Source: Roseicella frigidaeris (lineage in GTDB: Bacteria > Pseudomonadota > Alphaproteobacteria > Acetobacterales > Acetobacteraceae). From it: a stretch of DNA of 64,000 bases. Under the pieces are notes generated by a model. It was not told where the DNA came from. It ran no database searches and worked only from the letters and a program-made list of their open reading frames with translations. Each line of letters opens with the position of its first letter. The first letter of the stretch is position 1. Shown piece after piece: positions 57,121 through 64,000 of this stretch. The position numbers and the translations under genes are program-made. The DNA lies in the NCBI RefSeq assembly GCF_003258945.1, contig NZ_QLIX01000005.1, positions 124,001 to 188,000 on the forward strand, given 5' to 3'.

Positions 57121-58548
57121 ATGAGTTCGACAACGCTCGGCGGCGGTGCGCCGCGCCAACCGGTAGCCTGCGAATTATTCGCCGGCGATGCAGCCCTCCC
57201 CCCGGCCGCGGGCCCGCTGGAGGAGCGGCATCTGCGCTCGGCCGCCTACCGCAACGCGGCGCAGCAGGAGCGGCTGACCAAGACCCATTGGCACATCGCC
57301 TGGGCGAATGGCCTCGGCTGGGGCTTCGATGGCATGGACGGGGCCATCTTCTCCCTCGTCGCGCCGCTGGTGATGGCGGAGTTCGCCGTCTCGCTGCCGG
57401 AATACCGCACCGGCGTGCAGATCGCGATGCTGGTCGGCATCATCGGCCTCTATCTCTGGCCCTGGCTGGCGGACCGCTTCGGCCGGCGCACGCTGCTGGC
57501 CATCAACATCGCCATGTTCTCGCTGATGATGCCGCTGGTGGCGCTGGCCCCGACCTGGGGCTTCTTCGTCGCCGCCTACTCGATCGTCCGCTTCGCGCTC
57601 AACGGCGAATGGGCGATCGGCTCCATGCTCGTGGCCGAGACCTGGCCGGCGCGGCTGCGCGCCCGCATCGTCAGTTGCAACCGCGCCGCCTGGGGCGTCG
57701 GCGCGGCGCTGGCCGGCACCATCACCGCCCTCGTCGTCGGGCAATGGGGCTGGCGCGGCGCCTTCGTGCTGCCGGCGGTCGTGGCGCTGCTCGCCGTCTA
57801 TGTGCGCTTCCTCTGCCCGGAATCGCCCTACTGGGTGCGCACCACCGACCGCAAGCAGCGCATCCGCGCCGAGATCGCGGCCGGCCGGACGCTGAGCGAC
57901 GAGGACCGGCAGTGGTTCAGCAAGGCCGACAAGGTGGGGCTGCGGCAGCTCTTCCTGCCGGACATGCGCCGCAACACCATCCTGGCGACCTTCGTCGCCG
58001 TCACCAACCTCATCGCCTTCTCGACCGTCGGGCTCTGGATGCCGCTCTTCCTGAAGGAGGCGCATGGCTGGACGACGGCGGAGTACAGCAGCTTCTACAT
58101 CGCCTGGGGCCTGATCGGCGTGGTCGGCATCGCCGGCGCGGGCTGGATCTCCGACCTGCTCGGCCGGCGGCTCGCCTTCGTGCTGATGCTGGTCGAGGGC
58201 GCGATCTTCCTCACGCTCTGGATCTATTCCGTGGACCGGACGCTGCTCTGGATCTTCGGCCTGCTCTGGAGCATCGGCTTCCTCGGCGTCTGGGGGCCGG
58301 CGACCACCTATACCGCCGAGATGTACCCGACGCGCATCCGCGGCGTCGGCAACGGCTTCTCCTGGGCCCTCGCCTTCTTCATCGGCTACGTGCTCTGGCC
58401 CTTCGTCTCGGTCTGGATCCGCGAGGCGACGGGCAGCTTCCACCTCGCCTTCCTCGTCATCCCGGTCTTCATGCTGGGCCAGGCGGCGGTGGTGTGGCTG
58501 TTCAGCCCGGAGCATGCCGGCAAGGACCTCGACGGCATCCACACCTGA
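57121..58548 (+). CDS. Major facilitator superfamily transporter, sugar/aromatic-acid porter type
   Basis: 475 aa. Twelve predicted helices after a hydrophilic N-terminus of about 55 residues. Motif A is WLADRFGRRTLLAI, and its repeat in the second half is AGWISDLLGRRLAFV. FDGMDGAIFSLVAPLVM in the first helix and AEMYPTRIRGVGNGFSWA near helix 10 resemble metabolite:H+ symporters (AAHS/NanT-like). PESPYWVRTT closes the first bundle. The long central loop contains DRKQRIRAEIAAGRTLSDED. The substrate is not evident and there is no linked catabolic gene. A composite repeat lies right after it. Confidence 0.9.
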   Translation: MSSTTLGGGAPRQPVACELFAGDAALPPAAGPLEERHLRSAAYRNAAQQERLTKTHWHIAWANGLGWGFDGMDGAIFSLVAPLVMAEFAVSLPEYRTGVQIAMLVGIIGLYLWPWLADRFGRRTLLAINIAMFSLMMPLVALAPTWGFFVAAYSIVRFALNGEWAIGSMLVAETWPARLRARIVSCNRAAWGVGAALAGTITALVVGQWGWRGAFVLPAVVALLAVYVRFLCPESPYWVRTTDRKQRIRAEIAAGRTLSDEDRQWFSKADKVGLRQLFLPDMRRNTILATFVAVTNLIAFSTVGLWMPLFLKEAHGWTTAEYSSFYIAWGLIGVVGIAGAGWISDLLGRRLAFVLMLVEGAIFLTLWIYSVDRTLLWIFGLLWSIGFLGVWGPATTYTAEMYPTRIRGVGNGFSWALAFFIGYVLWPFVSVWIREATGSFHLAFLVIPVFMLGQAAVVWLFSPEHAGKDLDGIHT

Positions 58549-58575
58549 GCCCGGCGGCCCGGCGCCGCGGCATCG

Positions 58576-58696
58576 TCACCCGATCAGGTGAATCCACCTG
58601 ATCGGGACCTGCTCCAGACCATGGTCCGGGCCGTTGTTTGATCGCGTGAGTCACGCGTCTCGGTGAGTCCACCTCAGGCGATCACGCTCTATCGCG
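58576..58696. repeat. Composite palindromic repeat, copy 5
   Basis: Core arms CCCGATCAGGTG (58579-58590) and CACCTGATCGGG (58595-58606) with loop AATC. The 10-base palindrome GACCATGGTC (58617-58626) follows, then a 22-base stretch (58634-58655) identical to 18293-18314. The end piece at 58674-58696 is shared with 36782-36804 and covers the stop codon of the minus-strand dehydrogenase gene. Confidence 0.9.
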
Positions 58697-59567
58697 GCAG
58701 CCCGGCGAGCCGCGACAGCACGGCATGCACGGCGGCGGTGTCCTCCTCGCCATGGCCCTCGGCCAGCGTCGCCGCATGCAGCGGCAGCACGGCGCTGAAC
58801 AGCGGCAGCGGGCAGTCCAGCGCCGCGGCGAAGCCGCCGATCACCGCGAGGTCCTTGCTCCAGAGGGCGTTGCGCATGGTCGGCGGCGCGTAGCGGCGCG
58901 CCGCCATCATCGGCGCCCGCAGCTCGAAGACGCGCGAGGTGCCGGCGCCGCTCCGCACCAGCTCGAAGACCCGCTCCGGATCGAGGCCGGCCTTCTCCGC
59001 CAGCACCATCGCCTCGGCCGCGGCGAGGTTGTGGATCGCCACCAGCAGGTTAGCGACGAGCTTCATCCGGGTGCCGTTGCCGAAGGCGCCGAGGTCGTGC
59101 GTGGCCCGCGCGAAGCCGGCGAAGAGCGGCGCGCAGCGGCCGATCGCCTCGCTGTCGCCGCTGGCATAGACGACGAGGTCGCGCCGCGCCGCCTGCGCCC
59201 CGGTGCCGGAGAGCGGGCAGTCGAGCATGACATGCCCAGCCGCGCGCAGCACCGCCTCCGCCTCCTGCTTGTCCTCGAGGGCGAAGGTGCTGGTCTCGAC
59301 CAGGATGCGCGGCGGCAGCCCGGCGCCGGCGACCGCCTCGGCGGTGGCCCGCAGCGCCGACGCCGCCGGCAGGCTGGAGAGCAGCAGCGGCGCCTCGCGC
59401 GCCGCCGCCGCGGCATCGGCCAGGATGCGCAGGCCATCGGCGGCGAGGGCGGCGCAGCGGGAGGGATCGGGATCGACGCCGAAGACGCGCCATCCCTCCG
59501 CATGCAGGTTGCGGGCGATGGCGCCGCCCATGATGCCGAGGCCGATGATGCCGACCGTCCGCTCCAT
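58689..59567 (-). CDS. Beta-hydroxyacid dehydrogenase (3-hydroxyisobutyrate dehydrogenase-like)
   Basis: 292 aa from the ATG at 59567, with GAGGAGAAGG upstream; the frame is open further but unconserved. The Rossmann motif is VGIIGLGIMGGAIARNL. The substrate loop is LDCPLSGTGAQA, equivalent to DAPVSGG of the family, and the catalytic Lys lies in GNGTRMKLVANLLVA. The C-terminal helical domain has FELVRSGAGTSRVFELRAP and LWSKDLAVI. It probably oxidises or reduces a small hydroxyacid. It stands alone; the exact substrate is unknown. The last Arg codon and stop are inside a repeat. Confidence 0.91.
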   Translation of the reverse strand: MERTVGIIGLGIMGGAIARNLHAEGWRVFGVDPDPSRCAALAADGLRILADAAAAAREAPLLLSSLPAASALRATAEAVAGAGLPPRILVETSTFALEDKQEAEAVLRAAGHVMLDCPLSGTGAQAARRDLVVYASGDSEAIGRCAPLFAGFARATHDLGAFGNGTRMKLVANLLVAIHNLAAAEAMVLAEKAGLDPERVFELVRSGAGTSRVFELRAPMMAARRYAPPTMRNALWSKDLAVIGGFAAALDCPLPLFSAVLPLHAATLAEGHGEEDTAAVHAVLSRLAGLPR

Positions 59568-59767
59568 GATCCTTCTCCTCCCCGGTGCGCGCAGTGTCGC
59601 GCAGGCGCGCGGCGCCGTGAACCATGGGGTGGGCGGCCGACTGGATGCCGCCCCGGGGCCGCCGCGCCGCGATCCCGGGATCGCGTCTTGTCCTCGGCGG
59701 CCAGGCGCGCCATCCCTCCGCATCGGCGCGCCAGCCGCGCCATGGGGCAGAGGCAGGGGGAGCCGCC

Positions 59768-60247
59768 ATGGCCACCGAGATCGAGCGGAAATTCCTTGTC
59801 GCCGGCGAGGGCTGGCGGCGCGCCGCCCTCGGCCCCGGCCTGCCCTACCGCCAGGGCTACCTGCCGAATGGCGGCGGCCCCGATGCGCCGGTGGTGCGGG
59901 TCCGCCTCGCCGGCGCGGCGGGCGTGCTGACGATCAAGGGCCCCGGCCTGACGGTGCGCGCCGAGTACGAGTATCCGATCCCGGCCGCGGACGCGGCGGC
60001 GATGCTGGCGACGCTCTGCGTCCCGCCGGTGCTGGAGAAGACCCGCACGCGGGTCGCGCATGCCGGGCTGATCTGGGAGGTGGACGAGTTCGCCGGGCCA
60101 TTGGCCGGCCTGGTCCTCGCCGAGGTGGAGCTGGCGCGGCCGGATCAGGCGGTCGCGCTGCCCGACTGGGTGGGACGCGAGGTGAGCGGCGATCCCCGCT
60201 ACCTCAACAGCAACCTCGTCCGTGCCGGCGCCCCGCCCGCGCCCTGA
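59768..60247 (+). CDS. CYTH-domain protein (triphosphate tunnel metalloenzyme)
   Basis: 159 aa from the ATG at 59768. The signature EIERKFL at residues 4-10 is the ExExK motif of the CYTH/TTM fold. It is followed by RQGYLP, VVRVRLAGAAGVLTIKGPG (alternating basic residues lining the tunnel) and a closing WEVDEFAGPLAGLVLAEVELARP. Bacterial single-domain CYTH proteins commonly hydrolyse inorganic triphosphate. It is probably transcribed with the TauE/SafE-like gene 24 bases downstream, although no functional link is known. Confidence 0.92.
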   Translation: MATEIERKFLVAGEGWRRAALGPGLPYRQGYLPNGGGPDAPVVRVRLAGAAGVLTIKGPGLTVRAEYEYPIPAADAAAMLATLCVPPVLEKTRTRVAHAGLIWEVDEFAGPLAGLVLAEVELARPDQAVALPDWVGREVSGDPRYLNSNLVRAGAPPAP

Positions 60248-60271
60248 ACGCGACGGCAGCGAGACCGTCCC

Positions 60272-61033
60272 ATGGCTGCACTGCCCTCCCTGCCGCAGGG
60301 CGCGGCGCTCGCCTGGCTGCTGGTCGCGGCGCTCGCGGCCGGGCTGGCGCGCGGCTTCTCCGGCTTCGGCGCGGCGCTGATCTTCGTCCCCCTCGCCTCC
60401 ATCGGCCTCGGCACCCGGCAGGCGGCGCCGCTGATGCTGGTGATCGAGGTGCTCGCCATCGCGCTGCTGACGCCGGCCGCCTGGCGCATCGCCGATCGCC
60501 GGGAGGTCGGCTGGCTCAGCCTCGGCGCCGCCCTCGGCACGCCGCTCGGCGCCACGGTGCTGGCGCTGGCCGATCCGCTGGCGCTGCGCTGGGGCGTGGC
60601 GCTGGTGATCCTCGGCCTGCTCGGCCTGCTCGTCTCCGGCTGGCGCTTCCGCGGGACGCCCTCGCGGCCGGTGACGCTGGGGTTCGGGCTGGCCGGCGGC
60701 GTGCTCGGCGGCGTCGCCATGGTGAGCGGCCCGCCGGTGCTCGCCTACCTGCTCGGCCGCGACGGGCCGGCGCGGCAGCTGCGGGCGGATTTCGCGCTGT
60801 TCCTGGCGGCGGGCGCGGTCTTCATCGGCATCGCCTATGCGATGGCGGGCCTGCTGGAGGCGACGCTGCTCGGCCCCTTCGCCGTCGCGGCGCCGGCCTA
60901 TGCGCTCGGCATCGGCCTCGGCGCGCGCGCCTTCGGCCTGGCCAGCGAGCGGGTCTTCCGCCTCACCTGCTACGGCATGATTGCCGTCGCGGCGCTGCTC
61001 GGCCTGCCGGTCTGGGACCGGCTGCTGCTCTGA
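60272..61033 (+). CDS. TauE/SafE-family sulfite/anion exporter
   Basis: 253 aa, strongly hydrophobic with about 7-8 helices in two repeats. The first repeat has GLARGFSGFGAALIFVPLASIGLG and the second GGVLGGVAMVSGPPVLAYLLGRD, the paired GxxxGF and GPP motifs of TauE/SafE permeases. These export sulfite, sulfoacetate or related anions. No sulfur-oxidation genes lie nearby. It is likely co-transcribed with the CYTH gene ahead. Confidence 0.92.
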   Translation: MAALPSLPQGAALAWLLVAALAAGLARGFSGFGAALIFVPLASIGLGTRQAAPLMLVIEVLAIALLTPAAWRIADRREVGWLSLGAALGTPLGATVLALADPLALRWGVALVILGLLGLLVSGWRFRGTPSRPVTLGFGLAGGVLGGVAMVSGPPVLAYLLGRDGPARQLRADFALFLAAGAVFIGIAYAMAGLLEATLLGPFAVAAPAYALGIGLGARAFGLASERVFRLTCYGMIAVAALLGLPVWDRLLL

Positions 61034-61081
61034 CCGGCGGCCCGGCCGCGGCGGAGCGCCCCCGCCCCGCCGCGGCCTGCC

Positions 61082-63028
61082 TCAGGGCTGGCGGTAGTCC
61101 CGCCGCAGCGTCATCGCCGGGTTGCGGGTGAAGAAGCCATAGGGCTTCAGCTCGATCCGGTGCCATTTCGTCGGCAGCACCGGCCAGTCCTCCGGCCGGG
61201 TCAGGTGGTGGAAGCCCATCGTCGCCCAGAGGACGAGATCGGCATCCTCGACCGACCGCCCGCGCGCGACGAAGCGCGGCAGCCCGTCGCCGCCCCGCGC
61301 CTGGTTCGGCCAGGGCCCGGCGGCATGGGTCTCGGCCGGATCGTAGGCGGTGACCCAGAGCGGCGCGGCGGTGAAGGCGGCCCGGCGCTGCGGGAAATCC
61401 TCCGGGTCGAGCAGCGAGGTGGCGCCATGGCCGAGGATCACCTCATAGCCCGGATGATGGCCGAGCGCCGTGGTGACGCCCGGGTTCACCACCCGCCAGA
61501 CCTCCGGCGCATGCCCGGGCGTGACCGCGCCCTCGACCGGCATCGGCACGGGCTCCGGCGCCCAGAGGCTGCGGCGCGGCGTGCCCGCCTCCGCCACGCG
61601 CGGCACCAGCCGCTCGCGCCGGAAGCCGTTGGCCGGGCCATCGACATCGAGGTCGAGGCGGAAGGAGATGTAGTGGTCGTGCCAGACGCCGACCGCGCCC
61701 GGCGCGACCAGCATGCCGGTCGCCGCCTCCTGCGCCGCGCCGGGATCGGCCATGCTGCGGGCCGCGACGCCCTTCACCGCATCCATCCCCGTCGCGCCGA
61801 CCTCGATGCGGATCTCGCCGCGCTGGGTGAAGACCCAGTCCATGACGTAGTCGTAATTGCCGACCGTCGGGATGCCGCGCACCACCAGCTCGATCTCCGG
61901 CCGGCCCTCGTAGCTCTGGTCCACCAGCTCGGCATGGCGCCAGGCAGGGCTGCCGGTGTCGCGCTCGAAGACGCAGAGCACGCGCGGCAGCTCGATCGGC
62001 TTGCCGTCGTCGCCGGGCAGGGTGGCGTTCAGGAACTGCGCCTGGGCCGGGCAGTCGGTGCCGGGATGGAGCGCCGAGGCGAGCGCGCCGAAGCCGTACT
62101 CGCCGATATCCATGTAGGAGCGGTAGTACCAGGCCTCGGAGGCATCCATGTAGGGCACGAACATCTCCGAGGCATGGCCCTGGTAGAGCACCATGCGGTC
62201 CCGCCCGTCCTCCGCCCAGCGGGCGAGCGAGAGGACGGGGCCGAAGCGGCGGTCGAGCCGGAGATGGAAGCGCCAGTGATCCCAGACGACCTGCTGCCCG
62301 GCGATGACGGCATTGCCGCCCAGCGGCGCCGATTGCCGCACCGGCCGCAGCGGCGCGCGCAGATCGGGGAGGCTCGCCTCGTCGGCGCGGTCCGGCCCCT
62401 CGCGCACCGGCACCACGCCGGTGTCGACGACGCGGAGCACCCGGCCGGCGCCGAGATCGACGATGGCGAAGAGCCCCTCGATCGGCCGCCCGTGCACGGT
62501 GGTGCGGGCGCCCCGGGTCTCGTAGCAGGGCACGCGCAGCAGCCGCCTGCCCTGCTCCTCCGCGGTGCCGAACCAGCCGACGGTGAGCGGCGCGCAGAAG
62601 AGGCTGTCGAAGGCCGTGTAGCCGCGCCGGCGCATCGCCGCCTGCCAGTCGGGATCGGCCATGGTGAGCGTCGAGGCCTGCTCCCATTCCTCGAGCAGCA
62701 CGCCGGATTGCGCCCCCGGGATCGGGCGCGGCCCGTCGACGCGGCGCGTGGCGAGGTCGATGCCGGCCTCGGCCATGGCGGCGCCGCGGCGGAGCACGAC
62801 ATGCGCCCGGCGCGGCGCCGGCTGGTTGCCGAGCACCGCCGCCTTCGCCGGCTCCTCCAGCTCGATGGCCACGTAGCGGGTCGCATCGTCCGCGGCGCCG
62901 GCCTGGCGCAGCGCGGCGACGGCGGCGTCGATCTCCGCCGCGCTGAGCGGATCGAGCGGATGCGCCGCCGCGCCCCCCGCCAGCATCAGGACCGCGCCGA
63001 AGCCCCAGCGCGCCAACCAGCCCGGCAT
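61082..63028 (-). CDS. Copper amine oxidase (primary-amine/tyramine oxidase type)
   Basis: 648 aa from the ATG at 63028. An N-terminal signal-like segment (MPGWLARWGFGAVLMLAGGAAA, about 22 residues) points to periplasmic export. The conserved D3/D4 domains are complete: the catalytic Asp307 in YMDIGEYGFG, the topaquinone precursor Tyr392 in TVGNYDYV, copper ligands His450 and His452 (WHDHYISF), and a late His in MGFHHLTRPEDWPVLP. It would oxidise primary amines to aldehydes with release of ammonia and H2O2. No aldehyde dehydrogenase or transporter is linked. It is convergent with the TauE-like gene. Confidence 0.93.
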   Translation of the reverse strand: MPGWLARWGFGAVLMLAGGAAAHPLDPLSAAEIDAAVAALRQAGAADDATRYVAIELEEPAKAAVLGNQPAPRRAHVVLRRGAAMAEAGIDLATRRVDGPRPIPGAQSGVLLEEWEQASTLTMADPDWQAAMRRRGYTAFDSLFCAPLTVGWFGTAEEQGRRLLRVPCYETRGARTTVHGRPIEGLFAIVDLGAGRVLRVVDTGVVPVREGPDRADEASLPDLRAPLRPVRQSAPLGGNAVIAGQQVVWDHWRFHLRLDRRFGPVLSLARWAEDGRDRMVLYQGHASEMFVPYMDASEAWYYRSYMDIGEYGFGALASALHPGTDCPAQAQFLNATLPGDDGKPIELPRVLCVFERDTGSPAWRHAELVDQSYEGRPEIELVVRGIPTVGNYDYVMDWVFTQRGEIRIEVGATGMDAVKGVAARSMADPGAAQEAATGMLVAPGAVGVWHDHYISFRLDLDVDGPANGFRRERLVPRVAEAGTPRRSLWAPEPVPMPVEGAVTPGHAPEVWRVVNPGVTTALGHHPGYEVILGHGATSLLDPEDFPQRRAAFTAAPLWVTAYDPAETHAAGPWPNQARGGDGLPRFVARGRSVEDADLVLWATMGFHHLTRPEDWPVLPTKWHRIELKPYGFFTRNPAMTLRRDYRQP

Positions 63029-63140
63029 GCCCCCTCTCCCTTGCTGCAGCGCCGTATCACAGCCGCTTCGCCGCCGAACCGCGAGGGGTTTTCCGGTGTT
63101 CCGGTGCAAGGACCTGCCATCGAATCGGAAAGGAAGCGCG

Positions 63141-63713
63141 ATGCAACGCCTCGGATCCTGGCTGGCGCCCCTGCTCGTGGCCGGGGCCCTGGCGGCGCCG
63201 GCCCTGTCGCAGCAGGCGCCCTCGCTGGTCTACATCCAGCCGCTCGCCCCGGCGGCGGTGACGGCGGTGCAGGAGCGGCTGAAGCAGGCCGGCACCTATG
63301 CCGGCAAGGCCGACGGCATCTGGGGCCCGGACAGCCAGGCGGCGCTGGAGCGCTTCCAGGTGGCGCACGGGCTGGTCCCCTCGACCCAGCTCAACCCGGC
63401 GACGGCGGCAACCCTCGGCCTCAGCCCGAGCGAGCTGCTCGCCGCCGGCCCCGGCGCGGGCCCGGCGCCGGGCACGCCGGCGGCGATGGCCACCGAGCCG
63501 CTGAACCCGGCGGCGGTGCGGAACATCCAGACGCGGCTGAAGGCGCTGAATTTCTATCGCGGCGAGGTGGACGGCGCCTGGGGCGCCAGCACCCAGGCGG
63601 CCATCGAGCGCTTCCAGCAGGGGCGCGGGCTGCAGGCGACGGGGCAGATGAACCCCGTCACGGCGCGCGAGCTCGGCCTCGATCCCAACAACCTCGCCGC
63701 GCCGGCGCGATAG
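63141..63713 (+). CDS. Exported protein with two peptidoglycan-binding domains
   Basis: 190 aa, SD AAAGGAAG. A signal peptide of about 23 residues ends ALS-QQ. Two PG_binding_1 repeats follow: AAVTAVQERLKQAGTYAGKADGIWGPDSQAALERFQVAHGL (about 37-77) and AAVRNIQTRLKALNFYRGEVDGAWGASTQAAIERFQQGRGL (about 123-163). A Gly/Pro/Ala linker joins them. There is no catalytic domain, so it may anchor to or sense murein. It is divergent from the amine oxidase gene. Confidence 0.92.
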   Translation: MQRLGSWLAPLLVAGALAAPALSQQAPSLVYIQPLAPAAVTAVQERLKQAGTYAGKADGIWGPDSQAALERFQVAHGLVPSTQLNPATAATLGLSPSELLAAGPGAGPAPGTPAAMATEPLNPAAVRNIQTRLKALNFYRGEVDGAWGASTQAAIERFQQGRGLQATGQMNPVTARELGLDPNNLAAPAR

Positions 63714-63719
63714 AACGCC

Positions 63720-63746
63720 CCGCAAAGCCGTGAAGCGGCTTTGCGG
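63720..63746 (+). terminator. Hairpin after the peptidoglycan-binding protein gene
   Basis: CCGCAAAGCCG-TGAAG-CGGCTTTGCGG, 11 bp perfect. No T-run follows, but it lies between two convergent genes and can serve both directions as a stabiliser or terminator. Confidence 0.65.
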
Positions 63747-63836
63747 CCACCCAGGAAGGCCCCACTACCGCAGGCGCATCACACAGCCTGCCGCAGCGAC
63801 GCCGTGGCCTGGCCCGCGATCCGGCGGGCCCGCGCC

Positions 63837-64000
63837 TCAGCTATCGCGCTCGACCATCATCTGCTTGATCTTGCCGATGGCCTCGGCCGGGTTCAGCCCC
63901 TTCGGGCAGGTCCGGGTGCAGTTCATGATGGTGTGGCAGCGGTAGAGCCGGAATGGGTCCTGCAGGGCGTCGAGGCGCGAGCCAGTCGCCTCGTCGCGGC
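63837..64000 (-). CDS. sdhB: Succinate dehydrogenase iron-sulfur subunit SdhB, C-terminal part
   Basis: The last 54 codons are present on the minus strand; the remainder lies beyond the window. The translated end reads [20 protein letters not shown], then [20 protein letters not shown] and GKIKQMM, almost diagnostic for SdhB. The three Cys in YRC-x6-C-x3-CP ligate the 3Fe-4S and 4Fe-4S clusters. SdhB passes electrons from the flavin in SdhA to ubiquinone in complex II. The sdhCDA genes are expected upstream beyond base 64000. Confidence 0.95.
   Translation of the reverse strand, partial: RDEATGSRLDALQDPFRLYRCHTIMNCTRTCPKGLNPAEAIGKIKQMMVERDS

Overview
The window is GC-rich (I judge roughly 70% or more by eye) and almost fully coding. 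It looks like chromosomal DNA of an alphaproteobacterium, most likely Acetobacteraceae (Roseomonas-like). This rests on the division/cell-wall gene order, an xseB-ispA-dxs-tlyA block, codon use saturated with G/C at third positions, and the types of accessory genes. I could not run any search, so the taxonomic call is inference. No rRNA, tRNA, CRISPR array, prophage, transposase or plasmid module was seen.

Layout. (1) 1-14.2 kb: the distal dcw cluster, mraY (5' end outside the window)-murD-ftsW-murG-murC-murB-ddl-ftsQ-ftsA-ftsZ. Neighbours up to ftsA overlap or abut at stop/start codons. lpxC and bamD follow, so peptidoglycan precursor synthesis, divisome assembly, lipid A synthesis and outer-membrane protein insertion sit side by side. 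(2) 14.2-18.1 kb: DNA maintenance, recN and ligA. (3) 18.3-24.9 kb: mixed single genes: a small lipoprotein, a zinc-independent NADP-dependent reductase, a PLP aminomutase/aminotransferase, a YCII protein, a flavin-type oxidoreductase, a double cold-shock-domain protein, an Rrf2 regulator and an AhpD-like protein. (4) 24.9-29.4 kb, minus strand: a probable catabolic unit of two CoA-transferase subunits, a GST-kappa/DsbA-like isomerase and a lone CoxL/XdhB-type molybdenum hydroxylase large subunit. (5) 29.7-36.6 kb: a three-gene cassette in which a transglutaminase-DUF2126 fusion, a circularly permuted ATP-grasp-alpha-E fusion and a second transglutaminase are co-oriented. It is probably a peptide ligation/cleavage system of unknown product and is the most interesting biochemical system here. 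(6) 36.8-40.1 kb: divergent EmrB-like and MarR-EmrA-like genes, bracketed by inverted copies of a multi-hairpin repeat. (7) 40.3-49.2 kb: a metallopeptidase, an Ldh-type dehydrogenase, pirin, a GNAT acetyltransferase, a universal stress protein, an APH/P-loop fusion, pdxH, fabI and aroC. (8) 49.4-51.0 kb: an unrecognised 401-aa protein, then a micro-operon of a 24-codon leader ORF and a 47-aa release-factor-like (PCRF) protein, bounded by strong hairpins. (9) 51.0-56.7 kb, minus strand: thiolase, thioesterase, tlyA, dxs, ispA, xseB. Read in transcription order, this is an isoprenoid precursor operon. (10) 57.1-64 kb: an MFS transporter, a beta-hydroxyacid dehydrogenase, a CYTH protein, a TauE/SafE exporter, a copper amine oxidase, a peptidoglycan-binding protein and the 3' end of sdhB.

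The strongest non-genic signal is a dispersed family of composite palindromic repeats at about 18.1, 24.1, 29.4, 49.2 and 58.6 kb, with a short piece at 36.8 kb. Several copies begin exactly at, or contain, the TAG stop codon of a gene. The arms of one copy differ from the others in a compensatory way, which argues that the hairpin matters. A second hairpin family occurs at 36.7 and 40.1 kb in opposite orientation.
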